Source: an uncultured Atopobium sp.
Lineage (GTDB): Bacteria > Actinomycetota > Coriobacteriia > Coriobacteriales > Atopobiaceae
Assembly (NCBI GenBank): GCA_947252455.1
Contig: CAMXVQ010000003.1
Span: forward strand, 1 to 64,000
Length of the DNA stretch: 64,000 nt
Direction of reading: 5' to 3'
The position numbers and the translations under genes were made by a program. Under the pieces are notes generated by a model. The model was given only the letters and a program-made list of their open reading frames with translations. It made no database searches and was not told the DNA's origin. This document shows, in pieces, positions 43,938 to 51,744 of this stretch; positions within the stretch are counted from its first letter, which is position 1, and each line of letters starts with the position of its first letter.

Positions 43938-44873
43938 ATGATTTTAACCGTTACGCTTAATCCTTCTATCGATACAAGCTACGCGCTTGATAAGCTTTGT
44001 ATAGACGATGTTAATCGTGTAGTTGCTCATAAAACAGCAGGGGGTAAAGGCCTTAATGTTACGCGTGTTTTGCACGAGTTGGGCGCACGTGTTCTAGCAA
44101 CCGGTTTTGTGGGGGGATATATGGGCTCTTACTTGCAGCAGCTCATGGATAACTCTGGCTTGCCTCATGACTTTTTGCATATAGAGGGCGAAACGCGCGT
44201 GTGCATAAGTGTACTGCACGAAGGCAAACAAACCGAGTTTTTAGAGGCAGGGCCTCGCGTTACACCACAGGATACACAGGCATTTAAGGAAAAATTTACT
44301 CACCTTATACAAGACGTGTCGTGCATTACGATTTCTGGATCTATGCCGCAAGGCATACCCGATGATTTTTATGCGCAGCTTATTACGAGCGCTGCCGCCG
44401 CGCACAAACATGTGCTGTTGGATACATCGGGCGCAGCTCTTGAGGCGGCTCTTTTGTCGTCGGATAAACCAACGCTTATAAAGCCCAATCTTTCGGAACT
44501 CAATGCTATGCTGCACACAAACTTTACCAGCGAAAATCCCCAAGCGCTTGTGCATGCGCTTGGGTGCGATAATCGTTTTACTGGAATTGCATGGATCGTT
44601 ATTTCTATGGGAAAAGACGGTTTGCTTGCATGTCATCAAGGGAGCGTGTATCGCGTGCACGCCTCTCAGATTACCTGCGTTAATGCAACGGGTTCGGGTG
44701 ATTCTACGATTGCAGGATTTGCCTATGCGCTTTCGCAAAATATGAGCGCGCCTGACGTGCTGCGTTATGGAGCCGTATGCGGTACGCTTAACGCGCTTGA
44801 AGCCCAAACTGGTCATATTGATATGAATAAATGGGATAACGTATTTAAAGATACCAAGGTAGAACGTATTTAA
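43938..44873 (+). CDS. lacC: PfkB-family kinase, tagatose-6-phosphate kinase (LacC) type
   Basis: A 311-residue ribokinase-fold kinase starting MILTVTLNPSIDTSY, the LacC/FruK opening; GGKGLNVTRVL near residue 36 binds substrate, and TGSGDSTIAGF (about 253) has the catalytic Asp in standard form. It is a paralogue of the leftward kinase at 41813 but keeps the canonical active-site sequence. AAAGG precedes the ATG. With AgaS and the aldolase it supplies tagatose 1,6-bisphosphate. The last codons are duplicated just beyond its stop. Confidence 0.88.
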   Translation: MILTVTLNPSIDTSYALDKLCIDDVNRVVAHKTAGGKGLNVTRVLHELGARVLATGFVGGYMGSYLQQLMDNSGLPHDFLHIEGETRVCISVLHEGKQTEFLEAGPRVTPQDTQAFKEKFTHLIQDVSCITISGSMPQGIPDDFYAQLITSAAAAHKHVLLDTSGAALEAALLSSDKPTLIKPNLSELNAMLHTNFTSENPQALVHALGCDNRFTGIAWIVISMGKDGLLACHQGSVYRVHASQITCVNATGSGDSTIAGFAYALSQNMSAPDVLRYGAVCGTLNALEAQTGHIDMNKWDNVFKDTKVERI

Positions 44874-44890
44874 AGACACCAAGGTAGAAC
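44841..44890. repeat. 25-bp tandem duplication across the lacC stop codon
   Basis: Copies at 44841-44865 and 44866-44890 differ at one base; both begin GTATTTAAAG and end CCAAGGTAGAAC. The first copy encodes the C-terminal VFKDTKVE part; the stop codon lies at the junction. Confidence 0.92.
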
Positions 44891-44924
44891 GTATCAAATA
44901 AAGAAGTATTAAAGAAGTGTTGCC

Positions 44925-45827
44925 ATGAGCATGGATTTAGATAGCGCGGCCGCTCAAATTGTCACGTACGAACACGATATTGCTGCGCAAAAAAGAACGC
45001 ATAAGCACGATTGTAAAGCTCTGCGCAAAGAGCTCGATTCCTACGGTTTTATAACTAAATTGCATGGGATTAAGCTCTATCAAGATAAAATTACGTGTGA
45101 CGATACAACCCTTGCAATGGATTCTCACGTCAAAGCGCAAGCACAGCTTATGGGCAGTATTTCGTATTCGTCCGAAGTTAAAGGCGGTGGTTCGCGCCCC
45201 ACGCTCACACGTGTTGCTTTGGGAAGCCTCTGTTTAGGCCTGCCAGGTGCGGTGATAGGCGCTTGTATCCAAAAACCTAAAAAAATTCAAACGGTTACGC
45301 ACGAGCATGACACGCGCTCTGTTGTAGTCATTGTTTCAAGTGACGATGGATATATTTCTAAAACGTGGAAAGGCTCAGATATAGATGTTGCGCAAGAATT
45401 TGTGAGCAAAATCATGAATGCAGCAGTTGCTTATCCACACCACAAAGATAAATTTTTAGCCGATAAACAAAGTTTAGCCACGCGGTATAACAAGCTCTTA
45501 CAAGATACTCCATGGATGGTATCTCAAAAAGCGCTTGACGCATTGTTGGAAACGCTTGATCCAAAGGTGCGCCAAGATGTTACCAAACTCGTACGTCGTG
45601 CACGTCATATTTGCATAGTAAGTATTATAGGGCTTTGTTTTTCGTGGCTTCCGATTTATGGTGCGCTTTTACCTATAATTACCTGCATTATGTGTGCGCG
45701 CGTTCGTAAACGCGGACTTGTGCATGGCAAGATCGAAACTGCTCGTAGTTTAAGCATTCTAGGGATCATTATTCAGGTATGTATTGTTGCACTTTGCCTT
45801 ATTGCAAAGGCATGTACGCATCAGTAA
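44925..45827 (+). CDS. Membrane protein of unknown function
   Basis: A 300-residue protein. The N-terminal 95 residues are charged and helical, with His/Lys-rich HDCKALRKEL. A short Gly-rich hydrophobic stretch near 98-117 (LGSLCLGLPGAVIGACI) may dip into the membrane. After a soluble segment, three hydrophobic helices occupy about 227-296 (ICIVSIIGLCFSWLPIY, ALLPIITCIMCA, ILGIIIQVCIVALCL). It sits between the kinase and the PTS, but no motif links it to sugar metabolism. I do not recognise the family. Confidence 0.7.
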   Translation: MSMDLDSAAAQIVTYEHDIAAQKRTHKHDCKALRKELDSYGFITKLHGIKLYQDKITCDDTTLAMDSHVKAQAQLMGSISYSSEVKGGGSRPTLTRVALGSLCLGLPGAVIGACIQKPKKIQTVTHEHDTRSVVVIVSSDDGYISKTWKGSDIDVAQEFVSKIMNAAVAYPHHKDKFLADKQSLATRYNKLLQDTPWMVSQKALDALLETLDPKVRQDVTKLVRRARHICIVSIIGLCFSWLPIYGALLPIITCIMCARVRKRGLVHGKIETARSLSILGIIIQVCIVALCLIAKACTHQ

Positions 45828-46234
45828 TAAATAGGTACCAGTAGCTATAAGGTTTTACCGTTGTAACGTTGTAGCGTTGTAAGGTGCATTGTATCTGGTA
45901 TTACTATAAAGGATTATCAGGTATTAATATTCAAAACCATGCATGCAATGTATACATGCCCAATAAAATCCGTATGCACTGTGCATAATACGCAGGTAAA
46001 CCCTTATTTTTGAAGTGTCGCTCGTTATATATATTGCGAAATACCGGCTAAAACTACCATGTTTACCTGCTGTTATCCGTTAACCTGAGTTTTTTATCCG
46101 TTCACCTAACATATTAACCTGTTTGATGACTTTATGGAGGTTCTTTTATACACTGTGTATAGCTGGTTGTAACCAGTTGAAATATCCAGTGCGTGCGCTC
46201 AGCTTGCAGTGCAGCTTAAAGGTTAGGAAAACAC
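45828..46234. promoter_or_regulatory. Control region of the amino-sugar PTS operon
   Basis: About 400 bp without a gene. It holds an 8-bp triple repeat GTTGTAAC/GTTGTAGC/GTTGTAAG (45860-45883); GCAGGTAAAC (45992-46001) paired with GTTTACCTGC (46061-46070); direct repeats TTATCCGTTAACC (46073-46085) and TTATCCGTTCACC (46094-46106); ATTAACCTG (46113); palindrome TATACACTGTGTATA (46147-46161); and palindrome CTGGTTGTAACCAG (46163-46176). This density suggests multi-factor control, including the GntR/UTRA regulator and perhaps a global carbon regulator. Confidence 0.6.
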
Positions 46235-46690
46235 ATGGTAGGTTGCATTATTACAGGACACGGTGATTTTGCACAAGGACTTATGTCTGCACTCGAAATG
46301 ATTGCAGGTCCTCAAAATGCAACTCAAGCCGTTATTTTCCACGAAGATGAAGCCGCTACGTTTGGAAACCGCCTTGCACAAGCAATTGATGAAGCTTTTG
46401 CGCAGTTTGGTTCAGTTTTGGTTTGCTGCGATTTAATGGGTGGCACCCCATTTAATCAGGCTATGTTGGCTGCAGCAGATAAGCCAGTTGAAATTGTAAC
46501 TGGTTGTAATTTAGGCATGCTGCTCGAGCTTACCTCTTCACAAAGTAGCGTCTCTTCAGCTCAAGAACTTGCCCAGATCGCCCAAGATGCAGGCAAGGAA
46601 AGCGTCGCACATATCAGTCCATCTCAAATCAGCGCTCATACAGACAATCAAGATTCTTTAGATCTATCTGATGAAGAAGATGGTATTTAA
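46235..46690 (+). CDS. agaF: PTS mannose-family EIIA component
   Basis: A 151-residue cytoplasmic EIIA of the mannose/sorbose family. H9 in ITGHGDFAQG is the phosphorylation site, and LMGGTPFNQA is the family loop. The last 30 residues are an Asp/Ser-rich tail (DNQDSLDLSDEEDGI). First gene of the operon; its stop overlaps the next gene's ATG by one base. The substrate is inferred from the agaS/nagA neighbours to be N-acetylgalactosamine or galactosamine. Confidence 0.9.
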   Translation: MVGCIITGHGDFAQGLMSALEMIAGPQNATQAVIFHEDEAATFGNRLAQAIDEAFAQFGSVLVCCDLMGGTPFNQAMLAAADKPVEIVTGCNLGMLLELTSSQSSVSSAQELAQIAQDAGKESVAHISPSQISAHTDNQDSLDLSDEEDGI

Positions 46691-46992
46691 TGAGCGAGAT
46701 GTTTCTAAACGCTTTAGGCGCTTCTTCGTTGGTTATTGCCGTCCTTCTTACTTTAATTGCACTTGTTTTGTTTGTGTATATGACCGTTTTAAGACAGCGC
46801 AAACAGCACGAATTCAAAGAGCTTCATAAAGAGCTCGCGGTTGGCCAAAAGGTTTCTGTTATGGGTGTTATCTTTGGCGAAATAGTGGCGCTGCGTGCAG
46901 ATACCTGTGATCTCAAGGTAAAGTCGGGTGCTGTATTAGAAGTTTCGCGCTATGCAATTCAATATATTGGGTCACAAACTTTAGGAAAATAG
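46690..46992 (+). CDS. YajC-like membrane protein in a PTS operon
   Basis: A 100-residue protein with one membrane helix (about 13-34, SLVIAVLLTLIALVLFVYM) followed by a YajC-type domain: RQRKQHEFKELHKELAVGQK, VSVMGVIFGEIVAL, and DTCDLKVKSGAVLEVSRYAI. YajC is normally a subunit of the Sec translocon. YajC-like genes are also known inside mannose-family PTS operons for glycosaminoglycan sugars in streptococci, so this one probably belongs to the transporter. Translationally coupled to EIIA. Confidence 0.85.
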   Translation: MSEMFLNALGASSLVIAVLLTLIALVLFVYMTVLRQRKQHEFKELHKELAVGQKVSVMGVIFGEIVALRADTCDLKVKSGAVLEVSRYAIQYIGSQTLGK

Positions 46993-47045
46993 TCGTTCGT
47001 TTTTAGGTAATAGTCAAAGTGTGTTGCCGTGTACAATGCTGCACG

Positions 47046-47059
47046 CGTGAATATTCACG
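47046..47059. promoter_or_regulatory. Perfect 14-bp palindrome between the YajC-like gene and EIIB
   Basis: CGTGAATATTCACG at 47046-47059, in a 200-bp spacer of the PTS operon. It could be an operator for a second promoter. Confidence 0.4.
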
Positions 47060-47192
47060 TGTATGCATATGGGCTCGGTAACAATAAGGTTTTGTTGGGT
47101 GAGCAGTCGTAGGCGTTTGTGCATACGGGTTGCGTTTACTGAGGAAATGATGCATAAGCATTCATAGGCATACAACCGAAAGGGTGAGCGGT

Positions 47193-47675
47193 ATGGGTGA
47201 ACCAAATATCGTACTTGCACGTATTGACAATCGTCTTATTCACGGGCAAGTGGCAACTCAATGGACAGGTAGCGTAGGCGCTAATCTTATTCTGGTTGCA
47301 AACGACGAAGTTGCAGGCAATACCATGAGACAACATCTTATGGATATGGCTGCTCCGCAAGGTGTTGCAACGAGATATTTTTCGCTTCAAAAAACAATTG
47401 ACGTTATTCACAAAGCTGCTGCTCGTCAACATATTTTCCTCGTGCTGGAAACACCTGAAGATGCTTTAAAACTGGTAGAAGGTGGCGTTCCCATTAAGGT
47501 TTTAAATATCGGTAATATGCATATGTCAGAAGGTAAGCGTCAAGTTGCAACCTCGGTTGCGGTAGATGATGCCGATGTAGCAGCGTTCAAAAAACTTGTT
47601 GACTTAGGCGTTAAGCTAAGCATTCAGCGCGTTCCTACCACAGCTGTTGAGGATTCATCAAAGCTGTTTAATTAA
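47193..47675 (+). CDS. agaV: PTS mannose-family EIIB component
   Basis: A 160-residue EIIB that takes phosphate from EIIA and gives it to the incoming sugar. The phosphorylated histidine is in RIDNRLIHGQVATQW (about residue 17). The ATG at 47193 has AAAGGG eight bases upstream; a GTG at 47184 is too close to it. A 200-bp gap separates it from the YajC-like gene, unusual within a PTS operon. Confidence 0.92.
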   Translation: MGEPNIVLARIDNRLIHGQVATQWTGSVGANLILVANDEVAGNTMRQHLMDMAAPQGVATRYFSLQKTIDVIHKAAARQHIFLVLETPEDALKLVEGGVPIKVLNIGNMHMSEGKRQVATSVAVDDADVAAFKKLVDLGVKLSIQRVPTTAVEDSSKLFN

Positions 47676-47758
47676 GTGGATTTTACGTGCATATATGTGG
47701 GGTATATGCACGATAAAAAGGGATATGTATGTCTTATACATTGAAAGGAGGAGCAAAG

Positions 47759-48559
47759 ATGGAATATTCAATTATTCAGGTTATATTGGTCTTTTTGGTA
47801 ACGTTTGTTGCAGCAATCGACCAATTTAGTTTCCTTGAGTCACTGTATCAGCCGCTTGTTACTGGTCTTGTTATCGGCCTTATCTTGGGCGATGTTCAAA
47901 CTGGTCTGATTGTTGGCGGTACATATCAGTTAATGACAATCGGAAACATGCCAATCGGAGGTGCACAACCACCTAATGCTGTAGTAGGTGGTATTATGGC
48001 GGCAGTTATTGCTATTTCTTTGCATCTCGATCCAAATATCGCAGTTGCAACTGCAATTCCATTCTCTCTGCTCGGCCAATACGGCGTTACGTTGATCTTT
48101 ACGCTTATGTCCCCACTCATGAGTAAGGCAGATCAATATGCTCACGATGCCAATCCACAAGGTATTGTTAATCTTAACTACCTTTCAATGGGTCTTTTAG
48201 GCCTCGTATTTGGTATTGTTGTTACCCTGTTCTTTGTTGGTGGTGCAACGGTTGGTCAGTCTGTTGTAGATTCAATTCCACAATGGTTAAGCAATGGTTT
48301 GAGCGCCGCTGGCGGTATGATGCGCTTTGTTGGTTTTGCAATCCTTCTTAAGTTCATGATGACCAAAGATATGTGGGGATTCTACTTCCTTGGCTTTGGT
48401 CTTGCACTTATCGTTACCAACATTGCTGTTCTTGCAACACCTGCTCTGCTTATTCTGGCTCTTATTGGCTTTGGTATTGCATATTGGGATTATCAACAAA
48501 ATACCGAGCTTAAAGGTAGTGTTGTTGTAAATGCGGGAGGTGAAGAAGATGGCATCTAA
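47759..48559 (+). CDS. agaW: PTS mannose-family EIIC component
   Basis: A 266-residue integral membrane protein that, with EIID, forms the sugar channel. Many hydrophobic helices; GGTYQLMTIGNMPIGGAQPPN is the family's conserved loop. AAGGAGG lies seven bases before the ATG at 47759. Its end overlaps the EIID start by 11 bases. Confidence 0.94.
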   Translation: MEYSIIQVILVFLVTFVAAIDQFSFLESLYQPLVTGLVIGLILGDVQTGLIVGGTYQLMTIGNMPIGGAQPPNAVVGGIMAAVIAISLHLDPNIAVATAIPFSLLGQYGVTLIFTLMSPLMSKADQYAHDANPQGIVNLNYLSMGLLGLVFGIVVTLFFVGGATVGQSVVDSIPQWLSNGLSAAGGMMRFVGFAILLKFMMTKDMWGFYFLGFGLALIVTNIAVLATPALLILALIGFGIAYWDYQQNTELKGSVVVNAGGEEDGI

Positions 48560-49616
48560 TGAGCAAACAAGCTATAAAAATTTGAACGAGGGCGCACAGC
48601 TTGATCAAGCTACCCTTAACAAAATGGCATGGCGTTCATGCTTCTTGCAGGCATCGTTTAACTACGAGCGTATGCAGGCTGCAGGTTGGCTTTACTCTAT
48701 CTTGCCCGGTTTGGAAAAGATTCACACCGATAAAGATGACCTTGCTACTTCTATGACCCACAACATGGAATTTTTTAACATTCATCCATTTTTGGTAACG
48801 TTTGCAATGGGTGTAATCCTTTCCATGGAGCAAAAAAAGGTTGATATTCCTACCATCCGTGCGGTCCGTGTATCACTTATGGGACCTCTTGGTGGTATTG
48901 GTGATGCCTTGTTCTGGATGACGCTTGTTCCTATTACAGCAGGTATTTGCTCTAATATGGCAATTAGCGGTAGTATCTTTGGACCTATTTTATTCCTGCT
49001 CATCTTTAACATTGTTCAATTTGCGCTTCGTTTTGGCCTTATGAACTGGTCGTATAAGATGGGAACCCAGGCCATTGATTCTATGATGGCTAACATGAAG
49101 GCATTTACCCGTGCAGCTTCTATTTTGGGTGTATTTGTTGTTGGTTGCTTAACGGTTGCTATGGGCGGAACGCAAATTAAGCTTTCGGTACCTAATGGTT
49201 CAACTCAGTCCTACGTTGCGCATGTTGCCGTTGTTAAGACCGACGAAGTTAAAAGCTTTGACGTCATTAAAAAGACCGACGAAGGCGTTACGCTTTCAGG
49301 TACTAAAGATGCAGCTGGCAAGCCTCTTAAAACAGTTGATGATAAAGGCCAAACCGTTGTTGCTGGTGCTAAAGATCTTGGAAATGGCATGAGCGAAGTT
49401 ACCTACATGGAAATGGTTCAAAAACCGGTCAATGTTGATATCGCTAAGGTACTTGATAGCATTTGTCCTAAACTTGTTCCATTAGCTATTGTTATGCTTT
49501 TGTATTATTTATTTGCACGTCGTCGCTTTACTCCTATGAAGGGTATCATTCTTGTTTTGATTATTGGTATCCTAGGTGCAGGACCATTTGGTATCTGGCC
49601 AAGTATTTGGGGTTAA
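48549..49616 (+). CDS. agaE: PTS mannose-family EIID component with an inserted domain
   Basis: A 355-residue EIID; usual length is about 270-300. The N-terminal cytoplasmic part (ACFLQASFNYERMQAAGWLYS form, about 30-50) and GPLGGIGDALFW are conserved. Between residues about 205 and 295 there is an extra polar segment rich in Lys, Thr and Gly (SGTKDAAGKPLKTVDDKGQT) before the last helices (LVPLAIVMLLYYLFARRR). It lies at a membrane loop and probably faces outside, possibly touching substrate. GGAGG precedes the ATG. Confidence 0.9.
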   Translation: MASNEQTSYKNLNEGAQLDQATLNKMAWRSCFLQASFNYERMQAAGWLYSILPGLEKIHTDKDDLATSMTHNMEFFNIHPFLVTFAMGVILSMEQKKVDIPTIRAVRVSLMGPLGGIGDALFWMTLVPITAGICSNMAISGSIFGPILFLLIFNIVQFALRFGLMNWSYKMGTQAIDSMMANMKAFTRAASILGVFVVGCLTVAMGGTQIKLSVPNGSTQSYVAHVAVVKTDEVKSFDVIKKTDEGVTLSGTKDAAGKPLKTVDDKGQTVVAGAKDLGNGMSEVTYMEMVQKPVNVDIAKVLDSICPKLVPLAIVMLLYYLFARRRFTPMKGIILVLIIGILGAGPFGIWPSIWG

Positions 49617-49635
49617 CCTCGTGTTATAGCATTTC

Positions 49636-49673
49636 AAAGGCGTGCGGTGCCTTGTACACGGCACGCCTTTTTT
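49636..49673 (+). terminator. Rho-independent terminator of the PTS operon
   Basis: AAAGGCGTGC (49636-49645) and GCACGCCTTT (49661-49670) form a perfect 10-bp stem followed by T residues, 20 bases after the EIID stop codon. Confidence 0.92.
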
Positions 49674-49687
49674 GATAGGGGGCATGT

Positions 49688-50419
49688 ATGACCGCGGCAA
49701 GCAAAAAACAGCCTTTGTATCGTACACTTGTCGATACATTGCGCGAAAAGATCGATAACGACATGACGCCTGGCAGTCTTTTGCCCTCTGAGCGTGAACT
49801 TGCTTTTAAATATGGCCTATCGCGTACAACGGTAAGGCTTGCGTTAGATGAACTTGAAGGATATGGCATAGTGGTTCGTCGACATGGAAAAGGAACATTT
49901 GTTTCTGAGTTTTCGAGTCACGCAGCCAATCTGATTTCAGCATACAGTTTTACCGAACAAATGAAAGAGCTTGGTCGTGTTCCTTCTACCAAAATTTTGA
50001 GTTTTGACGTCATAAAGGCAACGCGCAATGTTGCCGAAAATATTCATATTCCCATAAACAGTGATGTATATGTTATTAACCGTTTGCGTCTTGCAGACGG
50101 CGTTTCTATGATGGTAGGTGCAACGTATTTACCCGTTTCGCTTTTCCCAAATATTAACTTAAACTTGTTAACCGATAAACCTTTGTACGATGTGCTTGAA
50201 GGGCATTTTAATCAGCGTATTGCCGTTGCAAATGAAGAGTGTTTTGCAAGCACATGTCGCATGGATGAAGCGGCGTTTTTGAACATTCCAGAAGGTGTTC
50301 CCGTTTTAAGAATTTGGCGTACCACCTATAATGACAAGCATCAAATTATTGAGTATACCAGAAGCGTTGCACGTGGTGACAGCTTTAAATACGTTGTATC
50401 TCACGTGCGAAATAAATAA
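49688..50419 (+). CDS. agaR: GntR/HutC-family transcription regulator, probable amino-sugar repressor
   Basis: A 243-residue regulator with an N-terminal winged helix (SLLPSERELAFKYGLSRTTV, about 28-47) and a C-terminal UTRA ligand domain (about 90-240) of the kind that senses sugar phosphates. It lies after the PTS genes and before agaS, so it probably controls the locus in response to an amino-sugar phosphate. The gene symbol follows the role, not orthology with the DeoR-type AgaR of enterics. Confidence 0.85.
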   Translation: MTAASKKQPLYRTLVDTLREKIDNDMTPGSLLPSERELAFKYGLSRTTVRLALDELEGYGIVVRRHGKGTFVSEFSSHAANLISAYSFTEQMKELGRVPSTKILSFDVIKATRNVAENIHIPINSDVYVINRLRLADGVSMMVGATYLPVSLFPNINLNLLTDKPLYDVLEGHFNQRIAVANEECFASTCRMDEAAFLNIPEGVPVLRIWRTTYNDKHQIIEYTRSVARGDSFKYVVSHVRNK

Positions 50420-50466
50420 GTAAGTAAAACCATATGAGCGTATGCTCAAGAAAGAAGGCGGATGGC

Positions 50467-51636
50467 ATGTTTAAAAAATCATCTGAGGAATTAACACAAC
50501 TAGGTGCGCATATTACAACTCATGAGATTTTTCAGCAAAGTGATTTATGGAAACAAACCTATGACGTGTATACGCAGCACAAACAGGAGATAGCCGCATT
50601 TTTGAACGGTGTCATTGCTGGCAAAGGAAACCACGAGGCCGTTCGAGTTATTTTTGCAGGTGCTGGGACCTCGGCTTATGTGGGAGATACGCTTGTACCA
50701 TATTTGCGTCGCTCGGCACAGACGTCTCCGTATGAGTTTTGTGCACGCGCTACAACCGACATTGTGTCTGCCCCCTATGATTTTATTCGCCCCGATGATC
50801 CTACGTTGTTTGTTTCGTTTGCTCGTTCAGGCAACAGTCCTGAGAGCCTGGCGGCAATCGAGCGTGTAGAACAGATTGCAACCAATGTTCATTTTCTTAA
50901 TATAACCTGTGCTCCCGAGGGTAAGCTTGCGGTGCAAAGTGCAAACAATCCAAATGCATATACCGTGTTGCTTCCGTTTGCAAATGATCAGGGTTTCGCA
51001 ATGACAGGTAGCTTTACCTGCATGTTATTGCTTGCTGCGCTTATTTTTGATCCATTAGAAGATGCTCGCAAACAAAAACTTGTTGAGCAAATTGCTCAAC
51101 TTGGTAAAAATATTACCGATCGCGAGGAAGAGATCTGTAAATTCTTACAAGACGACTTTACGCGTATCACCTATTTGGGTTCAGGAGCCCTAGGAGCTCT
51201 TACACGCGAAGCGCAACTTAAAATTCTTGAGCTTACTGCTGGTAAAATTGCAACTTCGTTTGATACCTCAATGGGTTATCGTCATGGACCAAAGTCTTTT
51301 GTTGATGCACACACGCTGGTATTTGATTTTGTTTCAAACGATGCCTATACGCGTCAATATGACCTTGATATTCTTAACGAAATTGCAGGCGACGATATTG
51401 CACTTCACACCGTTGCAATTCAGCAGCTTCAAACCAGCAATTTTGAGGGCGAATCGTTTAACCTTAGCGCGCAGGAAGCGCTGCCCGAGCTCTATCTAGC
51501 CTTGCCCTACATTTTGGTTGCTCAGACTATTGCGCTTAATACATCTGTTAAAGTTAACAATACCCCCGATACACCTTCTCCATCTGGTACGGTTAATCGT
51601 GTGGTTAAAGGCGTAACTATTCACCCTTTGCCATAG
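50467..51636 (+). CDS. agaS: AgaS-type SIS-domain deaminase/isomerase
   Basis: A 389-residue protein with two SIS (sugar isomerase) domains. FAGAGTSAYVGDTL (about 70) and SFARSGNSPES (about 118) are phosphosugar-binding loops; the second domain has YLGSGALGALTREAQLKILELT and GYRHGPKSF. It most resembles AgaS, which converts galactosamine 6-phosphate to tagatose 6-phosphate and ammonia. The ATG at 50467 has GAAGG nearby; an ATG at 50434 without a clear site would add 11 residues. Confidence 0.88.
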   Translation: MFKKSSEELTQLGAHITTHEIFQQSDLWKQTYDVYTQHKQEIAAFLNGVIAGKGNHEAVRVIFAGAGTSAYVGDTLVPYLRRSAQTSPYEFCARATTDIVSAPYDFIRPDDPTLFVSFARSGNSPESLAAIERVEQIATNVHFLNITCAPEGKLAVQSANNPNAYTVLLPFANDQGFAMTGSFTCMLLLAALIFDPLEDARKQKLVEQIAQLGKNITDREEEICKFLQDDFTRITYLGSGALGALTREAQLKILELTAGKIATSFDTSMGYRHGPKSFVDAHTLVFDFVSNDAYTRQYDLDILNEIAGDDIALHTVAIQQLQTSNFEGESFNLSAQEALPELYLALPYILVAQTIALNTSVKVNNTPDTPSPSGTVNRVVKGVTIHPLP

Positions 51637-51652
51637 TACGTTCGTAAATATA

Positions 51653-51667
51653 AGCTAACGCTTAGCT
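51653..51667. promoter_or_regulatory. Inverted repeat upstream of nagA
   Basis: AGCTAA-CGC-TTAGCT, perfect 6-bp arms, between agaS and nagA. Candidate operator. Confidence 0.4.
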
Positions 51668-51744
51668 ACAGTTTGTATACGTGGTGAGATGTGTGTAAGC
51701 ATATGCGTATGAAGTTTTGAATCAAATAGAAGAGGTAAACAGCA

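Noticed and set aside
44241..44897. 218-residue minus-strand frame opposite lacC
   Set aside because: Long but antisense to a well-conserved kinase; composition is that of a shadow frame (Arg, Ile, His rich).
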